Part shown: positions 20,701 to 28,751 of the stretch, piece by piece
Layout: every line of letters begins with the position of its first letter
Position numbering within the stretch: the stretch's first letter is position 1
NCBI RefSeq assembly: GCF_051200875.1
Contig: NZ_CP195191.1
Span: 1-64,000, forward strand
Length of the DNA stretch: 64,000 nt
Direction: 5' to 3'
From: Pseudotabrizicola sp051200875
GTDB lineage: Bacteria > Pseudomonadota > Alphaproteobacteria > Rhodobacterales > Rhodobacteraceae
The notes under the pieces: model-generated
Databases searched by the model: none
What the model was told of the DNA's origin: nothing
What the model saw: the letters and a program-made list of their open reading frames with translations, nothing else
Translations under genes and position numbers: made by a program

Positions 20701-22425
20701 GATGTGGAGGAGAACGACGAGGACGAGGAGGCTCCCGTCGGCGCCACCGCCGCCGATATGGAAAGCATCCTGTCGCTGTGCGAGGCGCGGGGGCTGCGGC
20801 AGCGCATGCTCGAATGGCACTACCGGTCGCGCGATCCCTCGCTGATCCGGGTGTCGAACGCCGAATTCTACGGCGACGGGCTGGTCCTGCCGCCATCGCC
20901 CCTCCAGCTTGACCCGGACTATGGGCTGAAGTTCCGTCGGGTGCCGGGCGTCTATGCGCGCGGCGGAAGCGGCCTTGGGCGGCAAGGGACCAACCGCATC
21001 GAGGCCGAGGCGGTGGTCAAGGCGATGGCTGACCATGCCCGCGCCTGGCCCGACCTGTCGCTCGGTGCCGTGGCCTTTTCCAAGGCCCAGGCCGACATGC
21101 TGACCGAGGTGCTGGAACTGCACCGCCGCCGCGACCCGGTTCTGGACGCCTACCTGCGTGAGGGCAAATCTGAGGACGTCTTTGTCAAGAACATCGAGAA
21201 TGTGCAGGGCGACGAGCGCGACGTGATCCTGATTTCCGTTGGCTACGGCCCGCAGGAACCGGGCGGGCGGCTGCCCTCCATGTCCTTCGGCCCGGTGAAT
21301 GGGGAGGGCGGCGAGCGGCGACTAAATGTTCTCTTCTCGCGCGCCCGCGTCCGGTGCGAGGTTTTCGCCTCTTTCGATCCGGGCGATATCGACCCGTCGC
21401 GCGTCAGCCGCGATGGGCCGCGCGTGCTGAAGCGCTTCCTCGACTATGCCAAGACCGGGATCATGGACGTTCGCGCGCCCACCGGGCTAGAAGCTGATAG
21501 CCCGTTTGAGGAGGATGTGGCCGCAGTCATCACCTCGCTTGGGTTTCTGGCGGACACACAGGTCGGCAGTGCAGGGTTCCGCATCGACATTGGCGTGCGC
21601 CACCCGGACCGGCCGGGGCAGTATCTGGTCGCGGTGGAATGCGACGGTGCCGCCTATCACAGCGCCCTGTGGGCGCGGGAACGCGACAGGCTGCGGCAGG
21701 ACATCCTGGAAAACCTCGGTTGGCGCTTCCATCGGATCTGGAGCACCGACTGGTTCCATCACCGCAAGCGCGAGATCGAACGGCTGAAGGCTGCGCTGGA
21801 GCGTGCGCGCGAACAGATCGAGACCGGCATCCGCGTGCGCGGCGCCAATCATGCCAGTGCGCGTCCCCAGATCGAGGCACCTGCCGAACCCGAGCCGGGG
21901 CCGTTAGACATCGATCACCTGACCCTCAAGATGCCTGCTTATGTCCGGGCCGAGCTTACGGTCCGATCTACCGTCGAGCCGCATGAGGCTCCAGTCGCCC
22001 AACTCGCAGAGTTGGTGAGCAAGATCGTGGTCATCGAAGGCCCGATCCATATCGACGAGGTCGCCCGCCGGATCACGACGGCCTTCGGCAAGACCAAGGC
22101 GGGCAGCCGGATTGTCGAGGCGACTGGCAGGGCAGTCCGGCAAGCACTCCGGCAGGACCCCATCCTGATCCAGGACGGTTCTTTCCTCATGACGCAGGCG
22201 CAGGCAGCGGCCCCGCCTGTCAGGGACCGTTCGGCCGAAACAGGCAGCTTGCTGAAGGCTGCCTATATTCCGACATGCGAGATCGTGGCGGCCGCGGCAC
22301 TCGTGCGTCAGGAAAGCGGAGACGTTGATGGTGATGACCTCATCCGCGCAATCGCCCGGCTCTTGGGTTTCCTGAGGGTTGGAAGCGAGTTGTCTACCGT
22401 GATCGCAGAGGCGGTGTCCGAATAG
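17740..22425 (+). CDS. DUF4011-SF1 helicase-Vsr-like nuclease-DUF3320 protein
   Basis: A 1561-aa multidomain protein starting at the ATG of MFENKEKTVSKVL. The N-terminal ~300 residues match DUF4011 (RKLLDTGTRNRLVH). A superfamily 1 helicase follows: Walker A GPPGTGKSQT (~321), motif II VIDEASQI (~942), GDQKQLPPTSFF, HYRSRDPSL (~1027), NVQGDERDVILIS (~1150) and LNVLFSRAR (~1190). Residues ~1255-1350 form a Vsr/MTES_1575-type nuclease (FRIDIGVRHP, AVECDGAAYH, RFHRIWSTDWF), and a DUF3320-like domain with TAFGKTKAGSRI lies at ~1420-1490. This architecture is known from antiphage work as a single-gene defence protein (I recall the name Hhe). GC content looks like the adjacent leftward operon. No partner gene is co-directional within 300 bases. 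Confidence 0.88.
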   Translation: MFENKEKTVSKVLEAARRKLLDTGTRNRLVHVNRANSRANCLNVINEHADEVFSILRVNGRKMRFKALGKDKTAGGQEMLLALPKADLPSTSDRVTDSFLEVPLGPEALARRLLRLATDARTAEEEQGLNILYLAIGFLRWRESPSSEVVRESPLVLLPVQLVRNERTSTYDIQTREDDISTNLPLQERLRQDFGLQLPEVEEAEDWAPSDYFAKVQDVIAGKPGWSIDGDGMQLGFFSFAKLLMHRDLDPGTWPVNAFAESDLLRGLLAEGFEEDAPIFGPDDKLDDILDPAQIIQVIDADASQTKVIEEVRRGASLVVQGPPGTGKSQTITNLIAAAAHDGKSVLFVAEKMAALSVVHDRLVRAGLRDICLELHSRTANKKALAQELGRTLMASAKALPGAADPARLRATRDQLNQIAALLHDPLPPTAETPFRAISEIVGHIGKGAPPPSIPLDGLAALDPAARTRALGAIAGFVTALGRVGSPEDHPYRGTTALDLQPTDLARLEGELATALADIDAVQAEAARISQALHLPVPQSLSDAAALTAGLRSLASQPPGATALIPTLFDHAAHPRLAEALGAGADWAAAHKAAQAQFAAPAWSTNLAALRPALVRGQASFFSRLFGGYRRASAKLASLLTGALPKPPSERLALLDQLADVQARRARLAEEEPWLQATLGPEWRGERTSFAEVQAAAHWLAAVRRAGAFNTAAQLVASLGALPDPGRAAADLTARITACHDRIAAPIARLRLDLPQAGLGVDIDTSPLGELRAAFAQMAADPSRYGDWAGLARSIAAAVGAGAGSIVDAVSEGRVEPERAEQEFAYACAEARWNAARTARPDLNLLPQLDRHELVTLFRDLEKDRIEATKTLILSNHFAQMPRGTVGEMGVIRGEIGRKKGHKPIRWVMKNAGSMVQRIKPVMLMSPISVAQFLPPGCVTFDLLVIDEASQIRPEDALGVIARARQIVVVGDQKQLPPTSFFDRLVDDVEENDEDEEAPVGATAADMESILSLCEARGLRQRMLEWHYRSRDPSLIRVSNAEFYGDGLVLPPSPLQLDPDYGLKFRRVPGVYARGGSGLGRQGTNRIEAEAVVKAMADHARAWPDLSLGAVAFSKAQADMLTEVLELHRRRDPVLDAYLREGKSEDVFVKNIENVQGDERDVILISVGYGPQEPGGRLPSMSFGPVNGEGGERRLNVLFSRARVRCEVFASFDPGDIDPSRVSRDGPRVLKRFLDYAKTGIMDVRAPTGLEADSPFEEDVAAVITSLGFLADTQVGSAGFRIDIGVRHPDRPGQYLVAVECDGAAYHSALWARERDRLRQDILENLGWRFHRIWSTDWFHHRKREIERLKAALERAREQIETGIRVRGANHASARPQIEAPAEPEPGPLDIDHLTLKMPAYVRAELTVRSTVEPHEAPVAQLAELVSKIVVIEGPIHIDEVARRITTAFGKTKAGSRIVEATGRAVRQALRQDPILIQDGSFLMTQAQAAAPPVRDRSAETGSLLKAAYIPTCEIVAAAALVRQESGDVDGDDLIRAIARLLGFLRVGSELSTVIAEAVSE

Positions 22426-22456
22426 GGCTACCGCTGCTTGGCAGATGCAACGTTGC

Positions 22457-22527
22457 AAGCCACAGCCCATTGCAGTGCTGTGGCTTATGAAGTGTCTCTG
22501 CCGCCTTCAGGGTTGAGAAGGCAGCAG
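22457..22527 (+). terminator. Two hairpins after the DUF4011 helicase
   Basis: AAGCCACAGC (22457-22466) pairs perfectly with GCTGTGGCTT (22477-22486). A second stem CTGCCGCCTTC (22498-22508) pairs with GAAGGCAGCAG (22517-22527) with one mismatch. Neither is followed by a strong T-run, so termination is plausible rather than certain. Confidence 0.4.
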
Positions 22528-22540
22528 CGTCCTCGCTATC

Positions 22541-22677
22541 GGGGCTTCTGATACTGCCATCGACGGACAGCTTCGAAACCGCGCTTCAATCCTGATCCGC
22601 CCCGCGGCGATGGCCTAGCGCACAGCACTTTCATGCACCCCGCGCAAGGCGGCATAGGCGCGCCGCGACAGCCCCAT
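22541..22677 (-). pseudogene. Remnant of MGLSRR-type phage/DNA-binding protein
   Basis: Read leftward from the ATG at 22677, the frame gives MGLSRRAYAALRGVHESAVR, then a TAG stop at 22617-22615, then AIAAGRI. This resembles the N-terminus of small phage DNA-packaging or DNA-binding proteins common in Rhodobacteraceae, in which VRKAIAAGRI is continuous. The in-frame stop at the lysine position and decay after it mark a dead fragment. It shares the ~340-base gap 22426-22768 with the two hairpins; I see nothing else there. Confidence 0.45.
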
Positions 22678-22768
22678 CTTGCGACATTATCCAATTAAGT
22701 CAGTGATTTGGACTTGCTCTTCGGATGGTCTCGGCAATGTCTGCGACACCTTGAAACGGAGGTTTCCG

Positions 22769-22990
22769 ATGCCCGCCAAGACTACCCCGATGACCGGCTT
22801 TGAGGCCAATTGCCTCGCCGCCGCCGACCATTTCATCGCCTGCCGCGGGTCGAAACCCGCGACCCGCATCCGCGCCCGGTTCGATGGGATCGATCAGGCC
22901 GAGGCTTTTGCCGCAACCTTCGGCGACAGCCGCACGATGATCTACGCGGTCACCGCCGAAGGCCGCTCCGCCCACATCAAGAACGCGTGA
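22769..22990 (+). CDS. Small hypothetical protein (73 aa)
   Basis: Begins at the ATG of MPAKTTPMTGFEANCL with GGAGG seven bases upstream. It is a soluble, mixed alpha/beta-looking protein ending GRSAHIKNA. No family is recognised with certainty. It is followed after 11 bases by the next gene, which has a perfect AAGGAGG, so the two form an operon. Similar small genes accompany mobile elements in Rhodobacteraceae, from memory. It lies between two large defence-type genes. Confidence 0.6.
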   Translation: MPAKTTPMTGFEANCLAAADHFIACRGSKPATRIRARFDGIDQAEAFAATFGDSRTMIYAVTAEGRSAHIKNA

Positions 22991-23001
22991 AGGAGGCCCC
23001 G

Positions 23002-23607
23002 ATGTTCACCAACCTCTCCGCCGTCCAGATCAACCGCCTCGCCCAGCGCCTGAGCGAGGCCCCCTTGGGGCGCAGCGCCAGCGTGGCCGCCGCCGCCGAA
23101 CGGTTCGAGCGGCTACTGGCCGCCAAGATCGGTGCCGATCGCGCCCCCAAGGCGGTCAAGGCGATCCTGACCGCTCCGGGCTTCGAGACCGCCGAGGGGC
23201 GGCTAGTGGCTGAAATCGACACCTGCGAGCCGCAGGCCCCGGTAGAACCGGTGCCGCCCCGGTTCGCGCCGGAACCGGCCCAAGAACCTGCCCCGATTGC
23301 CGAGGCCGAACCCGCCGCCGCGTCCAGCGCCCCGCGTCGCCGCCGGGATGCCGACCTCGAGGCCAAGGCCAGAGAAGGCGAACTGCCCCCTCCTCCCGAT
23401 TTCTCCGCCGCGACCCATGCTCGCTTCCGCGCCAAGCTCGCCGCGCTGGTGGAGATGGCCGGAAAGGCGGATGCCACCGGGTTGCGCGCCATTCCAATCA
23501 ATCCGGTCTCTTCCAGCCCGAAGGCGTTGGCCCGATACCGCGACCTCGCTGTGCTGGCGATCGAAGCCCGGGAGGGCGCTCCCTTTGTCACCAGTGTTGG
23601 CGGATGA
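23002..23607 (+). CDS. Hypothetical protein with Ala/Pro-rich linker (201 aa)
   Basis: The ATG at 23002 follows AAGGAGG (22991-22997). The N-terminal ~70 residues (LSAVQINRLAQRLSEAPLG) look helical. Residues ~80-120 are an Ala-, Pro- and Glu-rich low-complexity linker ending in a basic RRRRDADLEAK patch, and a second helical domain ends with SPKALARYRDLAVLAIEA. There is no signal peptide, membrane segment or catalytic motif. It forms an operon with the 73-aa protein upstream. Function unknown; it may be a leftover of plasmid or phage backbone rather than cargo. Confidence 0.6.
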   Translation: MFTNLSAVQINRLAQRLSEAPLGRSASVAAAAERFERLLAAKIGADRAPKAVKAILTAPGFETAEGRLVAEIDTCEPQAPVEPVPPRFAPEPAQEPAPIAEAEPAAASSAPRRRRDADLEAKAREGELPPPPDFSAATHARFRAKLAALVEMAGKADATGLRAIPINPVSSSPKALARYRDLAVLAIEAREGAPFVTSVGG

Positions 23608-23852
23608 GCCCCCGCTTCGGTGGTCTTTGTCGCAGAACTAACGGTCGTTGAGGCGGGCACGAGCGACCTGTTCGGAGCGGAGAAGCTCTATCCCCCCTTG
23701 TCGCGGGACTACCACAATCAACTATTCCGATTGCAGGCACACAGCTGCCGGAGGATGAAGGTTGCCGAGAGTCTGCGACCCACTGATTATCAAAGTGCCT
23801 TCCCGATGAACGGGGCGGGCGTTACGGTTGTTTAAACTTTGGAGGCTTGTTG

Positions 23853-26800
23853 TTGAACGAAAAAATCCCGCAGGCAGACAGTCAAGAGTCGCCGAATACC
23901 GATGTCGCATCGCACCGGGCGTCTGCTCCACTTGGGCGGTCCATCCCATATCGTGCGAACCTGCTGGGAAACATCGAGCAGGCGCTGAAGGGGCTCCAAG
24001 GCTACGGCATCATGGCACTGGAGCTCATCCAGAATGCTGACGATGCGGGGGCGACGAACCTCTCCTTCGATGCGCGCGATGAAGCATTGGTCGTCGAGAA
24101 TGGAGCAACTTTTTCAAGCTGTGGGATGCACGATCCAGAGTGCCCATGGCGCAAGAGCGGAGACCCTAAAGGTCTGCATCGCCCTTGCAACTTCCATGCG
24201 ATCGCCGAAATGGGCAGCCGAAGCAAGATTCAAGATCAGGACCAGATCGGTAGGTTCGGAATTGGCTTTGTATCGGTGTATCAGATTACTGATACTCCAA
24301 CGATTCGATCTGGTGCCATAGAGCTGCAGTTGAATCCGCAAACTCAAGAGGTCATGAGGAATGAAATTCCGCATTTCCATGGCACCCAGTTCGTCTTGCC
24401 TTGGGCGTTGACCGCATCGGAGGTACGGACCGGGCTGAACGCCTCGCCAACACCGCCCGACGTGGCAGACAAGGTTGTTGTCGAAATCGGGCAGGTTTTG
24501 AAGAGCAGCCTTCTTTTTCTTAGGCACCTGAGTCGAGTGGAGCTTCGGCGTAACGGGGAGATTGTGGTCGAGGTTGCTATCGATAGATCTGCAGAAGAAG
24601 TGATGCTCGATTTCAAGCCGTCCGGTGACCTTCAGCACTGGCTGCTGCTCTCGCGAACCGCCGACGATATCCTCGTGGAACTAGGCCTGCGCGAGAAATA
24701 CGAGGCACTGAATCGTCTCGAGCGCGCCACGAAGGTCAGCGTGGCGGTTCCTTTAACATCAGAAACGATCGAGGGCTTGCTTTACGCTTATCTCCCAACA
24801 CGCCAGACGACAGGCATGCCTGTCCACGTTAATGGCGACTTTTTCCCCCACGCGAGTCGCCAAGCAATTGTTTTGGAAGGGGAGCAACACGACCGGTACT
24901 GGAATGAGGCGCTGATCGCGGCTGCAGCGGCAGCGCTTGCGGAGAACTTTGTTCGTTTGCGCGATTTGCTCGGTCCGACCCGGCTTTGGACACTCGCTCT
25001 AGCTGCCTTTCAGAGAAGGACCGAAAAAGCGTTCAGTGCATTCTGGGAGAAGTTGAGCAAGGTCGTCTCGGTCACCCCTTCGGTGTGGAGTACGCGAGGT
25101 ACATGGTGCTTGCCGAACCAAGCAGCATTGCCGCCAGAGGATATGACAACCCTAGATCAGGATGCGATCGCAGAACTGGGCCTACCGCTCATTCACGGAG
25201 ATATTCGGCCATTTTGGACAGTGCTCAGCAGTGTTGGATCGCAACAACTGAGGCTATCCGTAGTGGTGACGGCTCTCGAAGAAGGAAGGCAGGCTGAGGG
25301 TGGATCTGGCTTCCTACCAAGGCTTTGGCCTGCCATCGACCTGCTCATTGGAGCGTCCAAAGACCGAAGCGGACTGCAGACGGTACTTGCGAGACTGAAG
25401 GCAGTTGAGGTCCTTCTCGACGTCGAGAAACGGCCGGTCAGCGCCAATGGTGCACGCAAAATCCCCGCAGGCGTGTTCGTAAGAGAACTCCTCAAGGTCA
25501 TTCCAACATGCCGGGTGGCGCACCCTGACGTTCTGTCATTCCCTAACCTTTCTGCCCTTGTGAAGGAGTACCTGCTGGATGATCTGTCCGTCGATTTGGC
25601 AAAAGTGATCTCGGATGAAGCTTCTGCGGAGGCGGTCATTGGACTGGCCGAGAGCGACATCCGCCGGTTCTACGGGCTGCTTACTGCGTTTCCGCGGGAT
25701 CGGGGCAACGACGACGTAGCAGAGACCTTGCGGGATGTCCCCATTCTTCGGACGCGGTCCGAGTTCGTCAGCCCTTCACGCGGCCAACTGCCTGGAGGTT
25801 TTCGTGACCCGGTTGGGCATTTCCAGGTCGTCGATGTGGACTTGTTCGCGCCGGGAACGTGGGAATTTGCGAAAGAGGTTTTGGATGTCGATGTCCTTAC
25901 ATTCCGGCGTTATGTGGAGGATCATCTAGAAGCGCTGCTCGGGGACGATCTGACACGCGAAGAGTACCGCCAACTAATGACGGAGGTACTGAACCACCGG
26001 TCGCAATTGGATGAGGACGGGACCCTTCGGGCCCTGGCCAAGATCCCGTTCGTCCGAACACGGGCCGGTGAGTTCGTGATGGCCAGCCAAGCATATTTTT
26101 GGACTGCGCCGCTCTCATTGATCCTTGGCGATGAGCCAGCCCTATGGGTGGACGAAAGCTGGTTCCCTGAGGTCGCCCGCGCAAAAGACCTCCTCGAGAG
26201 GCTGGGGATGCCGTTCTCGGTAGCGCCGCAGCACATCGTCGATCGCATAGAAACGCTCGCGGAGTCAGGCGCTGGCCTTGATGAAGTCGTCAAAGGGACG
26301 ACTCGCATCATCAAGCACGTCCTAGACCGGTGGAGCCATTTCGACGACGATGATCGATTGGTACTGAGCGGTCTGAGCGAGATCTTCTTTCTGACAGCAA
26401 TTGCGGACGGGGCGTTGGACAAGGGTCAGCTGTATACCCCAACCAGTGTCTATAGGGCCGGACGAGCTGCTGGCTTTGCCTCGCAGGTGCCGGTCGTGGA
26501 GATGACGGCTCTCCGCCAGTCGACGTCCGTGGTCAACGAATTTCTCGACTTGATCGGCATGCCATCGGAGCCTCCGACAGAGACCATCGTGGCACATCTC
26601 GAGCAATGCATGGCATCGGGCCTGCCAGTTCACGACTTCACCTACCAGATCCTCAGTGAGCGTTTGGAGAAGGACGATGCCGGTTGTATTGACCGACTCG
26701 TTGGAACCGAATTCATCCATTTCTCAGATGTCGGGTTCATCAGTGCCGAGGAGGTGTTCTGGGAGCCGCCGCCTTTTGGGGGATACTGGCACTCGGCGAG

Positions 26801-28751
26801 CAACCGAATGCGCCAGCGCGACCAACTCTATCGGCGACTAGGGGTCGTCGACTCCCCTGAGCCGCGCCACTACTCAGCGCTGGCACTTAAGATCGCCAGT
26901 GGCCACGAAGTATCGATCGCTGATATCGCCGTTCACGGCCGCTGCCTCGCAGCAACTGCCGAGGCTCTCGAACGTGAGGACGAGGGCGCTACTGAGGCCG
27001 TCGACCTTCTTGCCGGGGAGGCTGCATTCCTCAACGTCGACGGCGATCCGATGTTTACGGATGATGCAATTTGGCTGGACTCGCAGCATTTGGCAGACGC
27101 GTTTGGGTCAGAACTGAACCACCGGCTTTTCCGATTGGACACGAGCCGTTCGGCCTCAACACGGCTCCTGAAGCGCCTAGACATCTTGGCGCTCTCGGAC
27201 ATCGCTCAGTTTCGTCTTGCGGAGCCTCCAGATGGGAACCAAGCCCCTGGCGCCACTGAGTTACTTCGAACGCGCATCGATTTGCTGCTTTGGTTGGCAC
27301 CAAACAGGGCGACCCTCGTTGCCATGAACAGTCTGTTGCAGCGCCTAGAGATCAGTTTTTCCAAGAGGTTGCTAGTGAATGCCGAGATTGACGTGTTCGA
27401 ACCCCCCGTCCGCTCGCTGCCATCAGAAGCACCCGCCTTTCTTGACCAGGAAACTGCCATTCTCCATCTCAAGGCACCTAATGGGTATCCAGACTGGGTA
27501 GCCGCTTTCCGGGCCATCTTTGCAGCGGTCGAGCGGCACTGTCCGGCCACGGACATTCGTCCGCTGTGTCTTACGGCGGCGTACATCATGTCTTGCAGTG
27601 ACCGATCCGACGCAGAGCAAGCGTTGCGGACATCGGACTACAAGCCGCCGTTGGACGCTGGAGTTGAGTTCAAGGTGGGACAAGAACTCCAAGACGAGGT
27701 TGGGTCGGATCAGGTCGAAGAAGACGAGAACTGCGACGATTCCGCCGAGGTGGCATTCAAAAGCCAGAACCGTTCAGTAGGGGAAGTTGCCGCCGAAGGT
27801 CTGGGTGTTTCGCACACTAAAGACAAAGCGGAGGCCGCAACCGAAAGGGCCCAAGGTGGCAGCGAACTAATTGGCCGTCAAATCCATGACGTGGAAGGTT
27901 ACGGACCGGACGACAACTCAAATGATACCGGAGACACAGACCTCGACGCAGACGACGAATATGGCTCCGCCACACGCCGCGAGGAATTTGGTGCCGAGCG
28001 CAGCGAAATCGGGACCACTGCAGGTGTCGAGTCTGCCGCTGGAAGTCGCTCTTCTGTAGCCCAAAGCCCCACTTCACGCCCTCGAACGACTGTGGCCAAA
28101 GAGGCAGTGGCAGATCGTGAGGCGCGCCGTTCGCGCATGCTTTCGTATGTCGCTCGCAGCGGCGCAAGGGGCGAGGGGGATGCCACGGTGGCATCTGGCA
28201 CTGGCGACCTGTCCGATCAGATTGATGCTGCGGCAATGAAGGCAGCCCTGAGCTACGAAGAGGCGCGAGGCTGGGTGCCGGAACGCCAACCGCACTTCAA
28301 TCCTGGATTTGATATCGTTTCCAAGTCACCTAGTGGTCAGCGGCGCCTTATTGAGGTAAAGGGCTTGGAGAATGAGTGGACGGAGCGCGGCATAAAGCTC
28401 AGTCAAGTCCAGTTTTCTATGGCTCGTGAGCATCCGGGGGAGTTCTGGATTTATGTCGTTGAGCATGCGCGCGATTTGGAGCGACAGAGGGTTACAGCCA
28501 TTGCTAACCCGTTCAGCAAGGTCGATGAGTACTGGTTCGATCACAATTGGCGTGAAATGTCCGAGGAGCGAGCGTCTGCTAGGGAAGTTTACCTTAAGGT
28601 AGGTCTCAAGGTCGAGCATAAGCTCTGGAAGAAAGGTACCATCGTTGAGATCAAGTCGCGCGGCGCTATACCGAGCGTCGTCGTAGATTTCGGTACAATA
28701 GAGGGGAAACGTTTTCTCCCCTTCAATGCCCAACTAAAGATAATCGACTGA
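23853..28751 (+). CDS. Sacsin-like HATPase with C-terminal DUF3883 domain
   Basis: A 1632-aa protein. The N-terminus is a GHKL/Hsp90-type ATPase of the sacsin class: LELIQNADDAGA (N-box, ~residue 55) and GRFGIGFVSVYQITD (G-box, ~130). A very long middle region has no recognised domain. An acidic, low-complexity linker follows (~1275-1420, many D, E and S residues). The last ~170 residues match DUF3883 (NPGFDIVS, RRLIEVKG, FWIYVVEHA), whose D...E-V-K pattern resembles a PD-(D/E)XK fold. The start is one of three consecutive TTG codons (23847, 23850, 23853). GGAGG ends at 23845, so 23853 gives the best spacing; no ATG fits. The stop overlaps the next ATG by one base. Base composition is visibly less GC-rich than the operons to its left. 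Confidence 0.85.
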   Translation: MNEKIPQADSQESPNTDVASHRASAPLGRSIPYRANLLGNIEQALKGLQGYGIMALELIQNADDAGATNLSFDARDEALVVENGATFSSCGMHDPECPWRKSGDPKGLHRPCNFHAIAEMGSRSKIQDQDQIGRFGIGFVSVYQITDTPTIRSGAIELQLNPQTQEVMRNEIPHFHGTQFVLPWALTASEVRTGLNASPTPPDVADKVVVEIGQVLKSSLLFLRHLSRVELRRNGEIVVEVAIDRSAEEVMLDFKPSGDLQHWLLLSRTADDILVELGLREKYEALNRLERATKVSVAVPLTSETIEGLLYAYLPTRQTTGMPVHVNGDFFPHASRQAIVLEGEQHDRYWNEALIAAAAAALAENFVRLRDLLGPTRLWTLALAAFQRRTEKAFSAFWEKLSKVVSVTPSVWSTRGTWCLPNQAALPPEDMTTLDQDAIAELGLPLIHGDIRPFWTVLSSVGSQQLRLSVVVTALEEGRQAEGGSGFLPRLWPAIDLLIGASKDRSGLQTVLARLKAVEVLLDVEKRPVSANGARKIPAGVFVRELLKVIPTCRVAHPDVLSFPNLSALVKEYLLDDLSVDLAKVISDEASAEAVIGLAESDIRRFYGLLTAFPRDRGNDDVAETLRDVPILRTRSEFVSPSRGQLPGGFRDPVGHFQVVDVDLFAPGTWEFAKEVLDVDVLTFRRYVEDHLEALLGDDLTREEYRQLMTEVLNHRSQLDEDGTLRALAKIPFVRTRAGEFVMASQAYFWTAPLSLILGDEPALWVDESWFPEVARAKDLLERLGMPFSVAPQHIVDRIETLAESGAGLDEVVKGTTRIIKHVLDRWSHFDDDDRLVLSGLSEIFFLTAIADGALDKGQLYTPTSVYRAGRAAGFASQVPVVEMTALRQSTSVVNEFLDLIGMPSEPPTETIVAHLEQCMASGLPVHDFTYQILSERLEKDDAGCIDRLVGTEFIHFSDVGFISAEEVFWEPPPFGGYWHSASNRMRQRDQLYRRLGVVDSPEPRHYSALALKIASGHEVSIADIAVHGRCLAATAEALEREDEGATEAVDLLAGEAAFLNVDGDPMFTDDAIWLDSQHLADAFGSELNHRLFRLDTSRSASTRLLKRLDILALSDIAQFRLAEPPDGNQAPGATELLRTRIDLLLWLAPNRATLVAMNSLLQRLEISFSKRLLVNAEIDVFEPPVRSLPSEAPAFLDQETAILHLKAPNGYPDWVAAFRAIFAAVERHCPATDIRPLCLTAAYIMSCSDRSDAEQALRTSDYKPPLDAGVEFKVGQELQDEVGSDQVEEDENCDDSAEVAFKSQNRSVGEVAAEGLGVSHTKDKAEAATERAQGGSELIGRQIHDVEGYGPDDNSNDTGDTDLDADDEYGSATRREEFGAERSEIGTTAGVESAAGSRSSVAQSPTSRPRTTVAKEAVADREARRSRMLSYVARSGARGEGDATVASGTGDLSDQIDAAAMKAALSYEEARGWVPERQPHFNPGFDIVSKSPSGQRRLIEVKGLENEWTERGIKLSQVQFSMAREHPGEFWIYVVEHARDLERQRVTAIANPFSKVDEYWFDHNWREMSEERASAREVYLKVGLKVEHKLWKKGTIVEIKSRGAIPSVVVDFGTIEGKRFLPFNAQLKIID

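Noticed and set aside
19999..21123. Long open frame on - strand inside the DUF4011 helicase
   Set aside because: Antisense shadow rich in His, Arg and Gly with no recognisable domain; the + strand frame has all helicase motifs.
23620..23835. Open frame between the 201-aa gene and the sacsin-like gene
   Set aside because: No ribosome-binding site, poor codon pattern, no similarity recognised; treated as promoter region of the sacsin operon.
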